Shown here in pieces: positions 1 through 12,334 of a stretch of 64,000 nt of DNA. Within the stretch, counting starts at the first letter, position 1; the number at the start of each line of letters is the position of its first letter. The notes beneath the pieces were generated by a model, which saw nothing but the letters and a program-made list of their open reading frames with translations, did not search any database and was not told the origin of the DNA. The stretch comes from Antedon mediterranea (taxonomy: Eukaryota; Echinodermata; Crinoidea; Comatulida; Antedonidae). Position numbers and translations under genes: made by a program. The stretch lies in assembly GCF_964355755.1 (NCBI RefSeq), contig NC_092672.1:14754501-14818500 (forward strand). The letters run 5' to 3'.

Positions 1-525
1 AAAACATAATCTCATAATGCAACGCGCTTATTTGGCTACTCTGTATGCCTAACCATAAAACTTCTTCGCGATCTGTGTGAAAACACCTTCTCAACCGCGA
101 CAAGTTGTAAACAATCAAAATTAGCATCAGGCATAATGCATACTAATGGTTTAAAATCTTTGTTTACTTTCGCTCATGATGATTTTCCAGATGAAATGTA
201 ATCAAATTAATTTACCTGTTAATTACGTAAACTTGTTGTTTTTGGCTTGAATTTTCGACTTAAAGTGAATAACTTTAATATTACTTTGATATGGCCAATT
301 TAAATTTAGAATATTTTTTTTTCTATTTTTGGTGTTTTAAGGGATAATACATCTTTAAAATTGTTTAAAATTGTTTAACTCTTTTAAACATACATACTTT
401 TTGCATTAAAATGTTCTAGATCATAAAGGCTGTTTTGTACTTGCTATATTTGACCCCCATGATTTTATTTGGGTGGTCATTTGCCCTTCTGTGCAAAAAT
501 ATTATTAATAGTGATAAATTGTTAC
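1..525. other. CFAP74 intron, nothing recognised
   Basis: AT-rich sequence without convincing coding or repeat structure; it should be intronic because CFAP74 continues to the left. Confidence 0.6.
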
Positions 526-636
526 CTTTGTAGAGTATCTTGGAGATACTTATTAGTCACTTGTTGGCTTCGTTTGGCCACATTTAGTACTTGCTGGCAT
601 ATACGATCTTTCTCTTGTAATGCAACCAATTGATCT
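526..636 (-). CDS. CFAP74: CFAP74 coding exon 5
   Basis: DQLVALQEKDRICQQVLNVA followed by KRSQQVTNKYLQDTLQR. Human CFAP74 has a similar AKRSQV segment after the coiled coil. Donor AAAG|GTAACA. The next exon is outside the window. Confidence 0.82.
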
Positions 637-3600
637 CTAAAATCAAACAGAACAGAAATTATAAACCTTAACAAGCAATTAAAGAAGAATTCTATATCTC
701 ACACTACTTTATAAGATAAAATCCACAATAACAAAAAAAAATCAAATTAAAGAAATTTTAGAAAATAAATCAAACAATAAAATGGAGATGGGCAGGACAC
801 GTCTTCACAATAACTGGACAAAGACAACAAGGAAAGTGGAGAATTTGATTATTAACAGTAAGGCCTACCCACACTCGCAGTAATAAAGTTTATTTGTATA
901 TGTTTATATATCTCCAGTACCCACACTCACAGGAAAATTTGCGATTCAAATGGCGACCAGAAATGATTAATACGTATTTACAGTATTGTCAAAGTATTGC
1001 AATACTATATCTAAATGTTTTAAGTTTATCCCCAAGGGCCCATAAATTTACCTACTTGTGGTAAACCAAATAATTATACTGGGAGAGTGAGAGATTGGAA
1101 TGTTATATTCATTGCAAATAAATACATTTTTATAAACTATAAACTAAAACTAAATAAAAAATGTTTAAGAAAATGATGGTATACTCGAGCTGTTCATCCG
1201 GTTTTCAGTATTAAAAACAATTATCGTAGAAGATCATATCATTGTGTGTGGGTATTTTTTTTTAGACAGTGTATACCACAATCATTGAACATAAATTTGT
1301 TTTAATTGTCAATAACTTATTATCTAACTCAATTTAATTAGTAAACAGGGTTACATCAAGTGGTTAAAATCAGTACCAAAAGTCTGAACCAAATTTATAT
1401 ATAGATTAAGTGGTTTAATCTTGAAACATCATATTTATTTTAGGCCAAGTTATAAAAAGTAGTTTCTCGTCCCCACAGCCAAAACGTGCTACATGACAAA
1501 TCCTTAATGCTTCATGAAAATATGCAATATATGTGAACGGACAAGCCAGACCAGTCGCTTGTCGGTAATCCCTGAACTGAGATAAAGCCTATAAAATAGG
1601 CAAAATCACATTAACACAAAAAAAATTGAAAAAAATATTTTATCGACTAAATCTCCGCAGTAAAGGGGTTAAGTCGTTTCATAAGCAGACAATTTATAAA
1701 GCAAGTATACAATGTAGACATGTTACATAGAAATATACTAAAGACATTTAACGTGTTAGAAGAACCTAATAATTTGACTTTCTACACCGGGCGGAAACCC
1801 ATTCACAGTCACGAAAGTTATTTGAGCGAATACTCTACTTGGCCTAAAACACTAGCTCTGCATTTGAATTTAAATATTTGACTTGCGGTTAGGAAAATAA
1901 AAGGAACCATCATTTTATAATATTACTATTAATAGGCTATTAATTGACCTATTAAAGATCGCTAAATAAATTTGTTTTTTTGTGGTAGCTCTCTATTCTA
2001 GTTTAGCCTCCCTGTACACTTTATCACTGTACGCCTCACATTAATAAATAATACAACGCGAACTCTAATCAACACACGTGTACAAAATCCCGATGAAAAA
2101 CAATTTAGATGAATTATATAAACTTTCTAATTTATTGCTTGACTAACAATTAGAGAAAAAATAAACTTTGTTACATACAGTAATGATAACAATTGAAACA
2201 AAACAACTGATACCCACGTGTGTGTTGTTGTTGCAGGTGTCGTACTGGGAAAGCTACAAAGTGTATATTTTTAGTATAATATGTTATGTTGGGTTTAAAG
2301 CAACATTCCAACCTATTTTATTAGGAAAAAAAGTGTTTCATAGGGTTGTGAAAAAAAAAATCTCATGGAATTGAAATTAAAACACAACAATTCCTGGAAC
2401 ATTGGAGTAATTTTTAGCTATCTGTATTACTTTATTTACCTTTCTGTGTTCTTTTTCCGCTTCTCGCACTTCTGGGTTTGTAAAATATCCTTTTTCATTC
2501 TGTGAATGGCCTCTTCGGTTGCTTCTATTTCAAACCTTTTCTCTTGGGTAGTTAGTTCATTTTCAAACATTATGCATTTTCCTTGTTCCAACTCTATTTC
2601 TGAAAGCTCATATCTTAAAAAACAAAACAACCTATTGAAATATTTGTATACTTATTGAAGTTCACGAAGTAAAACAATGAAATTGCCTAATAATAGTTTA
2701 TTTTCTACAGCTGGCCCATCCAGTAAAATCTATAAATAACTATTCTCCTGGCATCATTTTAAAATTGTTGTAGATGACTAAAAAGCTTCTATTCTCATAC
2801 TGAAAAATCAGCCAATCTTCAAACAATATGAACAGAACAAGGAGCTTCTCTAAAAACTGAACATCTAGCATCTAGATTGGGGCAAGTTTATATGTCAGAA
2901 AAAAAGTTTTCTTGGGTAGAACAATAGAAATACCCTCAAGCAGTATTAGTAGATCACTCATTGCGAATGTAAAATGTATCCTATAATACATTGGTATCGA
3001 ATTTAATTTAAATTTCCCTTTAAAAGATATTTTAAAATCTTACTCTGCATTATCTAGTCTGATAATAACTTGCTTTTCCAAGTTCTCTTCTGCTTTATAC
3101 TCAAGATTAAGTTTCTCTTGTTTCGATTGAAGAAGATACACTTTAGCCATGTTTCCTTCCGTGTAACATTTCTCAATCTGGCCAAACACGTGATTGCGTT
3201 CTAATTCAAGAATTTCAATATTTGTTCGGCATTTTCTCAATTCATCTCTATCAGAACACAAAATCCATTGAATTTCTTAGTAAATGGATTGCACATTCCA
3301 TTTCATAAAAAAATATCATATCATATAAAAAAGCAAATTACTTTTACGTAATACCTTTTACAATTTAAAAAAAATTTGAATTCCAATGGAATTTATAACA
3401 TTATTGATTTCTTCATGAGTCGGTGTCAGTTTATTTCAAAATCAATGTCTATAGACGGAAAGAAACGCTATTCCTCCACTGAAATTTATTCAGATTTTTT
3501 TTTTTCTTAAGTTCCGTTCATTTTTATCCTAATATGAATGTTTTATGATGAAATAATAATTTTGAATTGTTTCCCCGTAGTAAATCAACAAAAAGTTTGC

Positions 3601-4299
3601 AACACTTTACCTTATCCTGTGTACTTCATTCTCCTTTCTTTGCACTTTTTCTGATAAGAGGTTATTACGTTTTCTTATTGCTCTCATTCTCAGTTTCTCT
3701 TCACGTCCTACCTTCTGTTTTTTAAAGTCTTTGTTTATATCACTTCCAATGATATTTTCATGGCTATTAATAAACATAATTTAATAATTTACTAAATCAA
3801 TAGTGTAATATTGTGTAAAAATAACGGATATGCATCAGTTTGAGATCAAAGCTTCCGTGTCCCTTGCCGACAAAGACAGTAGGAGAGCACGTTCTATTCA
3901 TTAATCCATGTTTAGACATTCTGATTCCAAATGTTTAAGAATGATCATGACCAGATATGAATAGTAACTATGGCCATGTTTGGACATAACCTTAATCATC
4001 CTTGATACCATGGTGGGCTCTTATATAACATACATATTAATAAGAGTGTGTTTATATAGATTTTGGACATTATACTTTGCTTTAGATAAAAATGTTTAGT
4101 TACTTGGAAGTAAAAAGATTCTGATATAAAAAAAATATTCATACTTCAGTATTGGAGGGTCATCTTCACTTGAACAAAACTCTGAATAACTATCCATCTC
4201 AAAAGAATCGTCGCCAGCCTTGTGGGTCCATGTGGTTGGTATTGCTGACCGTTGCTGTTGGTCACAAAATGGACTTGATAAGTCATCTTTTGTGTCCAT
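526..4299 (-). CDS. CFAP74: CFAP74, first five coding exons (3' part off window)
   Basis: CFAP74 is an axonemal protein of the central-pair region of motile cilia and flagella (family knowledge). Exons 4145-4299, 3611-3763, 3044-3247, 2440-2613 and 526-636 join in phase and encode about 265 residues: an acidic N-terminus, then a long coiled coil. The diagnostic match is the third exon: ELRKCR, then EGNMAKVYLLQSKQEKL, which parallels human GELRACR... and AGNMAAVGRLQAV. The fifth has AKRSQQV, like human AKRSQVV. The start codon at 4297-4299 is the first Met of the exon and is preceded by a possible 3' splice site (TTAACAG), so a 5' UTR exon probably lies further right. The gene continues left of position 1. 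It lies on the same strand as USP48, downstream of it. Confidence 0.85.
852..1022 (+). repeat. Dispersed repeat family R1, copy 1
   Basis: About 170 bp sharing strong similarity with 15770-15975 in the same orientation: words such as CACACTCACAG, AATTTGCGATT, AAATGGCGACC and AATACGTATTTACAGTATTG recur in the same order. No coding capacity. Family unknown. It lies in a CFAP74 intron. Confidence 0.7.
1023..2439. other. CFAP74 intron, remainder
   Basis: No exon or known repeat recognised; short homopolymer tracts only. Confidence 0.5.
2440..2613 (-). CDS. CFAP74: CFAP74 coding exon 4, coiled coil
   Basis: Encodes YELSEIELEQGKCIMFENEL and continues as a Glu/Lys-rich helix to EKRKKNTER. It corresponds to the human segment starting HIEIQEGQFEDV. 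Acceptor TTTTTTAAG|ATATG, donor AAAG|GTAAAT. Confidence 0.83.
3044..3247 (-). CDS. CFAP74: CFAP74 coding exon 3, conserved coiled coil
   Basis: RDELRKCRTNIEILELERNH, then EGNMAKVYLLQSKQEKLNLE. This is the best-conserved part and the basis for naming the gene. Acceptor TCTGATAG|AGAT, donor CAGA|GTAAGA. Confidence 0.88.
3611..3763 (-). CDS. CFAP74: CFAP74 coding exon 2, coiled coil
   Basis: Encodes HENIIGSDINKDFKKQKVGR followed by a strongly charged helix (RMRAIRKRNNLLSEKVQRKE). 153 nt; both split codons fit the neighbours. Donor TAAG|GTAAAG. Confidence 0.82.
4145..4299 (-). CDS. CFAP74: CFAP74 first coding exon
   Basis: 51 codons plus two nucleotides. Begins MDTKDDLSSPFCDQQQ, followed by an acidic, Ser-rich stretch (FCSSEDDPPILK). 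Donor GAA|GTATGA. Low conservation is expected in this N-terminal tail. Confidence 0.75.
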
Positions 4300-5304
4300 A
4301 ACTGTTAACAGTTAAAGATGTATTGTCACCCTGAAAAAATATTTTATAAATGTTTATTTTAATGTCACATAATAGTTATTCAGTTTGACTAAAAGGTGGA
4401 TCGAGAAAAACATTTATTTACCTTTAAAAAAATAGTCAATGGGTTTTAAATTGTATTTTTTAACCGTATATTTTGTTATTTATAAGTGAAAACATTAATT
4501 TTTTATACAGAAGTGGGTGATTAACTTTATTAACACTGCGAATAACAAGTTAAATTCTTAACAAACAGAAATAACACCAGGAAAAAGAAAGTATTTAAAC
4601 CCACCTTTTTATCGCGGTGACTTTCCTTATACTTTACACTGAATTTTGCTTATCTTTTTACCGTTGGATTTTTGCCCATGAATTTAAATAAATAAATTTT
4701 TTTTTTCAATCATACATTGAATGTAGGCTTATCTTTTAAGAACATGTTAGTTCTTATTGTCCACAACACTGTCTGTTAAGGAATTACGCATTTTTAAGTG
4801 ACTTGACTACGAAAATATGCTTGTCATGCTATGTTATTTCTGTTGGTTATGCTTCCCTGCAGAGCATTGTTTGTCATCGATCGAAGATGTCTTCAGTTTC
4901 ATGAAAAGGCATATTAAACCATAAAAAGATCAATTCAAACACAATATAGGCCTAGTAGCTATTACTCAGTAGTACTACTCAGTAGTACTACTCAGGGAAA
5001 AATTTCATCTTAAAATTTTGTTTAGCAATATTGCTAATAAAACTGATTTTTGAGTCGAGAAACATAGTTTTCTATCGTATATTTTGCTATACAATTGTAG
5101 AAATGTGTAGCAAGAAGGTTGTTTTGTATAGTTTTTTGCTATGCTACACTGGCGAAATTATTCCCTGCTACTAACTTAACTACTAGCCTCTGGCCTACTT
5201 TTGTCTAACACTAAAAAGAAAATGCTAGCTGCCTCCTAGGCCCTACTAGAGAGATAGGTCTACAGTAGGCTGGGACACGAGAGAAGTACTAGGCATAACT
5301 AGAA
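4300..5304. other. CFAP74: CFAP74 5' flank
   Basis: Expected to hold the 5' UTR exon(s) and promoter of CFAP74, but no motif could be assigned. A 15-bp word (AGTAGTACTACTCAG) is tandemly repeated near 4968-4996. Confidence 0.4.
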
Positions 5305-6306
5305 AGGATGCTATTAAAGTCGCCCCATTGCAAAGTCGCCCTATACAAAGTTTCTTCTCACAAAGTCGGCCCAAAACAAAATCGCTCCATCGCAAAGTCG
5401 CCCCTAAACGTTAAAATAGTTATAATTGATATTCTTGGGCAACTTGAACACAAATTAACATGAAACGTGTAGGGAATAAAAAGGGGAAGCACCGCGCCAT
5501 GTAGTACTACAGTAGCTCACAGTACATCGATAAAAAGGGGAAGCCCCGCCATGTAGTACTACAGTAGCTCACAGTACATCGATCGGCAAGCACCGCGCCA
5601 TGTAGTACTACAGTAGCTCACAGTACATCGATCGGCAACGCTCCCATCAAACCATAATATTATTAAATAACAATAGACATATACTTGTTAATAAATGCAA
5701 ATGATCAATAAGTAGCCTATATAATAGGCCCTAACAGTAACACTCATTGTCTTGGATAATGCTTTTTGTTTTAACTAATCTATATATAACACATTTATTA
5801 TTATATTATCCTAAAAAATAAGCTGGTATCCATTTGTATTGTAGGTTGAAGAAAGATTCGTATAATTGTGGATCTGGTAACTAATTTTAAAATCATATTA
5901 AATTAACATTTTCAAAACTTAAAATCAGTGGTAATCTTTTTAGAAACTTTCAAAACAGAACTATTTTTTAATGACTTTCAAAAAGCACATATTATTTATA
6001 TAATAGGATAAACATTAATGTATACAACATTTAGCGTGACCAAAGTAACAACGGGACCAGTAACAACATGATCGATATCAACGAAACCGATGATTAAAAC
6101 AGCGTACTAGCGACAGCACTTCATAAAGGTTTAAATACCATACCGAAATAAAACTGTGGGTCAACTTTGCGATTGGGCGACTGCGTTGGGGCGACTTTGC
6201 GATGGGGTGACTTTGCGTTGGGGTGACTTTGCGATGGGGCGACTTTATATTGGGCGACTTTGTAGGCTATTGGGCAACTTTGCGATGGGGCAACTTGACT
6301 GTATCC
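5305..6306. mobile_element. TU-like foldback transposon with 16-bp repeats in its arms
   Basis: Both ends consist of diverged tandem copies of a unit close to GGGGCGACTTTGCGAT, in opposite orientation: about 5318-5405 on the left (as AAAGTCGCCCCATTGC) and about 6168-6300 on the right. The roughly 750-bp interior has three copies of a roughly 50-bp block (5478-5640, containing GCCATGTAGTACTACAGTAG) and no transposase. Sea urchin TU foldback elements are known to have arms made of short tandem repeats; relationship here is inference from structure. A related right end is at 25085-25350. Confidence 0.7.
5478..5640. repeat. Three tandem copies of a roughly 50-bp block
   Basis: Each copy contains GCCATGTAGTACTACAGTAG followed by CTCACAGTACATCGAT. 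It lies inside the foldback element. The first two copies also share an AAAAAGGGGAAG leader. Confidence 0.85.
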
Positions 6307-6580
6307 CGCCCTCGGGCTAGGCTACTAGGCTAGGCCTAACTACCTAGCCTAGTAGGCCCCTACCTCTATCTAGGCCTGGCCCTAGCCTAAGTCTCTAGTA
6401 GGCTAGTAAACCTAACTAGGCCTCCTAGGGCTGGGATATCCCTACTAGGCCCTAGGGCCTAGAGGGCTAGTAATCCTAGCCCTTGTTAGCCTAGCTAGTA
6501 GGCCAGGCCTAGGCCTAGGCCTAGCTAGGCTAGTAGAGTAGGCCCCTAGCCTAGCTAGGCCCCTACTAGCATAATAGAGG
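6300..6580. repeat. AGGCCTAG-rich low-complexity tract
   Basis: Dense overlapping CTAGG/AGGCCTAG/TAGGCC words, nearly self-complementary throughout. These words recur singly across the window and look like a compositional signature of the host genome. Confidence 0.75.
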
Positions 6581-6894
6581 CACAAAATGGAATAACTGTT
6601 GACACACACACCACGGAATTATTACTCTCACATGGAGAGCGTAGTATGCCTTATCAATTAGCTACTACTAGAGCTAGGCCTAGGCTACGTTACGTTAAGC
6701 CAACTGTAGCTAGGCCCTACTAGTAGAACTAACTTGGCCTGGTGGTAGTAGTAGCTTAGCAGCAGCCTTCGAGTCGTCCTGTGGTGGTGTTGTGTGTGGT
6801 GTTGTTTTGGAAACGTAAAACAAACGACCATGAAAAAAATTAAAAAGTAGTATGGAACGCCGTTAGTGCCTTCGTCGGCTCTTTTTCTGTTCGA

Positions 6895-6945
6895 CTCTGT
6901 ATATAAAGGCGTGGGGGAACTCACTCCCTTCCACATTCTCAAAAC
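6895..6945 (+). promoter_or_regulatory. Possible core promoter (TATA + pyrimidine initiator)
   Basis: TATATAAAGG at about 6899-6908 is followed 15-35 bp later by CTCACTCCCTTCCACATTCTC, which could be an initiator. No gene downstream was identified, so this may be chance. Confidence 0.2.
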
Positions 6946-7796
6946 TTTTCTATTGTTCTCAATTTTTCATTTATTCATTTATTCATTTAGCATCCATTTA
7001 ACAATACATTTAAAATACATAACAAAGAAAAAATACAAACAATTGGGATATTAAAATTGAATGGATGCAAGGACGACCCATAAAATTGACATGTCAATTT
7101 ATTTCCAATGGGGTCCATTGCAAGAGAAATCGGAGATTATGTGAAAGACATAATAAAAATCACATATAAAATGTTAAAAACGATTTATCATTTATTATCA
7201 TTTATTATACAAATTCTTCATAATTTATATACTGTACAATTTTTACAATTTCAAATCAAATTACGTTTTCAAAACTCATGTTCCTGTCTTCTTATATTCC
7301 TCACTTTTATCAAACAATTTCATGCTCTATAATGCAATACATGTATAGGCCTACTTCTCTTTATGCTTTTTAAATTCTTTTGTTATCACCTTATCTTGTT
7401 ACCAGTCTATTTGTTAATTCTTTTTGATATGGTAATCCATTCTTTCTAACAGATAATCTTTAGGTAAATGATGTAATTCCTATTCTAGATCAACTTCTGG
7501 TACAACTTCTGGTACATAACTATGGTGATGTTTCCTTCCAATATTTTACACCATCTTTTACATTGATCGACTAAAATCTGCCTACTGGTAGTGGTTGTGA
7601 CAGTGCCCAGAAATATAAATTCTTTGTATCATAAGTACATATATTTAGATGGTTACTCATCATGGTTAATCCTGTATATATTTAGTATTAGCTTTTGAAT
7701 GTCTATGACCAAGGCAATCTGAACAATCTATCATAACATACTTTGATCTGTGGTTAGGCTTCGATTTGATCGAAGTAGACACAATATCTCAGATTT
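6946..7796. other. Intergenic, nothing recognised
   Basis: Between CFAP74 and USP48. AT-rich, with no supported gene or repeat. Confidence 0.5.
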
Positions 7797-7960
7797 TTAA
7801 CATTGTTTATCTCCGCCAAAGAGGTATATATGTAATCGGTTGCATGTGTCTGTCTGTTTGTTAGCAGGATTACTTAAAAAGTAATGAAAATACAGATAGA
7901 TAGTGGTCAAGCACCACTCCGTTAAATTTTGGAGGCAATGCGAACCACGGTCCCAACTTT
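7797..7960 (-). repeat. Dispersed repeat fragment (CTCCGCCAAAGAGG type)
   Basis: Starts with a CCGCCAAAGAGG-like motif followed by TGTCTGTCTGTTTGTTAGCAGGATTAC and a Thr/Phe-free non-coding tail. The TTAGCAGGATTAC word is common in interspersed non-coding repeats of animals (recollection, not searched). Orientation and boundaries are uncertain. Confidence 0.4.
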
Positions 7961-8283
7961 TAATATTATTTTCCGACCTGCTAGTGTTAAAAGATAGGAC
8001 AGAATTTTGGAAAAGTAACGTAAACTGATTTTGCATTTTTCTCGAGAACTGCTTCACAAAAACTGTAATTTAAAAAAATAAGTACGGTAGATTTAATGTA
8101 AAGTTTTTTTTTATACGAGTAGAAAAAATATATATACATATTTCTTTTTAAATTCACCTGTTTGTTTTTGGCGTTCCTGTTCTATTGTCAGTTAACTGAA
8201 AGTATTGTTAGTTGAGAGGCTGGTTACATAACCTTTACACTAAACTCCCATACACATGCTTGTAGTGAAATTAGCCTAAATCA

Positions 8284-8322
8284 TGCACAAACACACACAC
8301 ACCAATATATATATATATATCT
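8284..8322. repeat. (CA)n/(TA)n microsatellite
   Basis: ACACACACACACAC followed by ATATATATATAT. Simple sequence. Confidence 0.9.
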
Positions 8323-8799
8323 TTCCGGATAAATCTTATGTAGGAGAACGTTACAGTAGGCACTCTCGGAATAGCTTTCTAATTTTTTAATTAATTAAAA
8401 TAATGCTTACCGTTAACCTTCATTTTGACCATGTTGATATTAAAATTCATAAAACCAGATGATGTTAATACTCACTTTATTGTTTTTCTCCAAAAAGTGC
8501 CTTTTATACCTTCCTTAATTAATATATTATACGTTTATTAAATACATTGATAGTAATGTTATGCAGTTCGTATAGTAAGTTAAACTTGCCGGTCTAAAAT
8601 TAAAAACATCAGGTAGTTAGTTTTTACAAATACATATCGCATTATGCTTCACAGTATTTTATCATAGACTTCACATGCATGATCATCTTCACTTATAGGG
8701 CTTGATAAATATTATCATTATATACATAAGTTGATAAACTCATCCATCCTTGTAACAGGTTTCCATTTCTTACTAGTAGACCTATGTAGAGATAACTGT

Positions 8800-9750
8800 C
8801 GTCGTCATCATCATAATAATGATAATTTAGGTATTTGTATAGCGCCAGAATCAACTAAACCGAAGTAAAAATCAAAGGCGCTTATATTGGATGTTAAAAA
8901 GATGCGTTTTAAGTTCTTTAAAAAAAATAGCAATAGAAGTTGATTTAGTAAAATGACGAGGGAGAGAATTCCAAAGAGAAGCAGCAGAGAACATAAAAGA
9001 CCTTTGTCCATAAGATTTGGTGCTAATTCTAGGAACAAGTAGTAGGTTTTGATCAGCCGAACGAAGACAAGCAAGAGGGGTGTAGGTGGGAAGAAAATCA
9101 AGGAGATAAGTAGGTTGTTTAAGAAGTAGCGCTTTAAATGTTAGTAAAAGGATCTTATATTTTATACGGGAGTCAATAGGTAGCCAATGGAGGTTATATA
9201 AAATAGGAGATATGTGTGTAGTAAGAGTTAGAATGCGTACAGCAGTGTTCTGGAGACGTTGAAGTCGATTCACTAAAGATTTCGATAGGGCAAAAAGTTG
9301 CAATAATCAAGCCGAGAAGTGACAGAGGCATTTATTAATGTAGTAAAGGCAGTAAGCTTTGACAGATACTGTAAGTTAGTAGTTTTTGTAACATGACTTA
9401 TATGTTTGTTGAAAGATAAAAATTCATCAAAATAAACCACAAGATTTTTAACAAAAGGTGATGGATAAATTGTACAGGAATTAAAAGAAATCGAGGGAAT
9501 ATTGAATTTGGAACGTATTATGTGTTTGGTGGAAAAAATGATAAATTCGGTTTTAGAATTGTTAAGCAAGAGCATGTTAGATGCTAGCCAGGATGATATT
9601 TTAGAGAGAAAACTTTCAATTCGTTTAGTTATATCGTGAGATTCAGAAGGATTAAAATCGGCATATAGCTGTAAGTCATCAGCATATAAGTGGTAGTGTA
9701 AATTGTATTCTTTAATAATTTCAGTGAGAGGAGAAATATATAGAGATCTT
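8800..9750 (-). mobile_element. CR1/L2-type LINE, 3' fragment
   Basis: Conceptual minus-strand translation gives YADDLQLYA (about 9690), then LNNSKTEFIIFSTKHI, then the typical C-terminal block RLQRLQNTAVRILTLTTHIS, LHWLPIDSRIKYKILLLTFK and SLWNSLPRHF. It ends with a GCGCTATACAAATACC-like 3' end followed by ATTATTATGATGATGACG, a usual L2-like tail. Frame is broken between 9273 and 9303, so it is dead. The 5' part is missing. Confidence 0.85.
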
Positions 9751-10138
9751 TACAATATTTTTGATACAACATGGAAAAAAAACAACTTCACATGATCTCA
9801 TGTAAGGTTTATATTTAAATCTATTATGATTATTCTTAGTACCAACTGGATGAAGTTTACTTAGTATTTCCCATATAGCACACACTGTTTTTCACATTGA
9901 TAACACCATGTTTAAGCTCTAATCGGTTAAGATCTCACTGCTTCAATGTCAAAATAAGATATAGCATGTGGTATTAAAACCAGATACATCTGTCATCCTT
10001 CTCCAATAAGCCTATCTGTTGAGATGTCTATCAACATCTTCAATTAGTGTTGATTGTGTAAACACAATATTTTTATTAGATGTTTCAGCAATATCACCAT
10101 CTTTTGTGTATTTAACAGTTAAAATTAATTGATACTTA
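9751..10138. other. Intergenic, nothing recognised
   Basis: AT-rich sequence between the LINE and the SINE; no supported feature. Confidence 0.5.
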
Positions 10139-10362
10139 CATTTTTTTTACCATATTTAATGAGGGTGATCCATCCAGCAATTGCTGATCATTAGGGACCC
10201 TCAGAGGTTCACAAGACAAATATAAAAGTCTTATTACAAGTCTTTGGGAGTGGATTTGTAATTGTGTCCTTAGAAAAAATCCTGACATGTGACGGGACTT
10301 GAAGCCAGGACCCTTGGAGTGGTAACCAAGCATCATAACCACCACGCCACAACTCCTCTCAG
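10139..10362 (-). mobile_element. tRNA-derived SINE
   Basis: On the minus strand the head reads GAGTTGTGGCGTGGTGGTTA (box A, TGGCGTGGTGG), followed about 35 bp later by GGCTTCAAGTCC (box B). An unrelated body of about 150 bp ends near a poly(A)-like AAAAAAAA tract. This is the standard RNA polymerase III-promoted SINE layout. Confidence 0.8.
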
Positions 10363-10393
10363 ATGCAGGAAATATTTTTAAGGTATCAGTCAA

Positions 10394-11507
10394 CTTTTTA
10401 TAGATAATTTCATGAAACAGCTTGAAGAATGTAACAGAATGTTTGAAATCCTCTCATTTAATGTAATGACAAATATTTCTTTGAGTAGGAGTTTAGTACA
10501 CTTAAAATATAATGTTTTTAACTCGATCTAGGTATTGGATCATAATACCTAATATCTGGAACTGAACTCCTTCTTGCACTAAATAAATATTTATTATTAT
10601 GTTGTTTGTAATTTATTTCAGTAAGTTCACCTAAGATTAAAATAAGGTAGGATTACCAAACCTAAGTAGTAATACACTATTCATTTAATACATTTCGTTT
10701 TATTTACATTGAAAGTATCTATTTTTATTTCATCGTTTTTGTTTTTATTTATTATTTTAAGTAGTAAATTGTATTAGTTTATATGCATGTGTATTGTTTC
10801 TGGGGTCTTTCTCAAGACAAGAAACTTAATTTCTTCTAGAGAAGACCCCAAATGATGGCTTATTACCTTGCTTTCATTTAAATATGTACACACCTACTGT
10901 ATATATTACACTGTTAAAAAATATGCCATTGTTGAACAAATAAATGTTTTTTGAACTTTTTTGATTTATATTTAAAAATGTTTTTAGCTTTTATTTAAAA
11001 TCTTAATATTTGTCATTATAGTCTCGTTGATATTTTGAGAATGAAAGTTCTTTAGAGATGATTAGGTGGAAAAAAGAAATTGATATTTTTTTACTGTTCT
11101 CATATTATTTTTGAGCCATTTAACTAAAGACTAAACTTTCTATGTTTAGTTTTTATGAGAAAGGATAGAATATAACAATTTGAGAAATCCAAGTAATTAC
11201 CACATATTATATAAAAGCAAGTGTTTTTCATATCTATTTTTTATGTAAAAGTACTTAATCATGGAAATATTCAATTTCATTATTTTGTGAGTATCTAAAA
11301 AGTTAATTTATTGATAATATATTTCAGAATAATGAGAAAATGTAAAGAAGACATGGAAAATAAGAGGGAGTTGAGAGGAAAGGGTAATTTTTTAAGTTTA
11401 AATGTATAAAGAAGAGTTTGGAAATGTGATTTGATTAGTTAGAAATTGTAAAAATAAACAATTATAAATCATTTGAGAAAACAGAAAAGTTTTAGGAATG
11501 TGAGGTT
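10394..11507. other. Intergenic, nothing recognised
   Basis: Very AT-rich; no supported gene or repeat family. Confidence 0.5.
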
Positions 11508-11640
11508 AGACCCCTTTATACATCTGAAGCCAACTGATCTTCGAAAAGAAGCCCCCCACCCGGTGGTTGCAAAAGTAATTTTGAAAAGAAGCTCATCTTG
11601 AAAAGAAGCCCAGTGGGCTTGATAGACTGTATTTGAATGT
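11508..11640 (+). repeat. Dispersed repeat R2 with AAGAAGCCC motifs
   Basis: Contains GAAAAGAAGCCC three to four times with variation, ending CCAGTGGGCTTGATAGACTG. A reverse-complement stretch (ATCAAGCCCACTGGGCTTCT) occurs at 63870-63900, so this is an interspersed family. No coding content. Confidence 0.55.
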
Positions 11641-11931
11641 CAATAGAAATGTATGATTGTGTATCACATCAATATATTTATGACCTTACAACGATTCATT
11701 ATTTTAAGAATCATGCCTCATATTTATTCTACAAGTATTGTTTTCCAAATGGTACTTGTTTTTGTCCGCTTCGTTGAAAAATATGTAAATTGGCAGGAAA
11801 TGTCTAAAAAATCATATTATTGTACTAGCAATTCACAAAATTTACAGCATTCCCTTGAAAAAAGGCCCCTTCTTCATAGCATAACTAGAATTCTACTTTT
11901 TGTTCATATTTAATACAAATATAGTCGACTG

Positions 11932-12100
11932 TCCAAATACCGGACTCACTGAAAACCTCTCCAAAACCAGATTTGTTTGAGTTTCAAATGGTACAACATT
12001 CATTTTTACTATTTAGAAACACATTCAGAATACAAGACTTTACTGAAAACAAGACACATTAGGCTAGCCCAAACGTGTCCGGTATTGGGATAGTTGACTG
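11932..12100. mobile_element. Tc1/mariner (pogo-like) MITE, 169 bp
   Basis: Terminal inverted repeats of about 25 bp (left TAGTCGACTGTCCAAATACC, right complement CAGTCAACTATCCCAATACC) with TA at each border, as expected for Tc1/mariner target duplication. No coding content. Lies 0.23 kb beyond the USP48 3' end. Confidence 0.75.
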
Positions 12101-12334
12101 TAGTTGCCATGCACTAGTGCATGAAAAAAAATAATCGCTTCTGGGGTTTTATAGAAAAAAAATGCAACCTACATTTTCAAGTGTAGAATTTAATTTCAGT
12201 TATGATTACACAAAATGGATTACACAGTTCATGGTCTACTGAGGATGTCTAGTTTTAGCTTAATTTCACAAACTTTTTAAAAGCTGTCTTGTTCAATGCC
12301 TGTGCTCATCTCCAACAATGTTTTAAATATGAAA

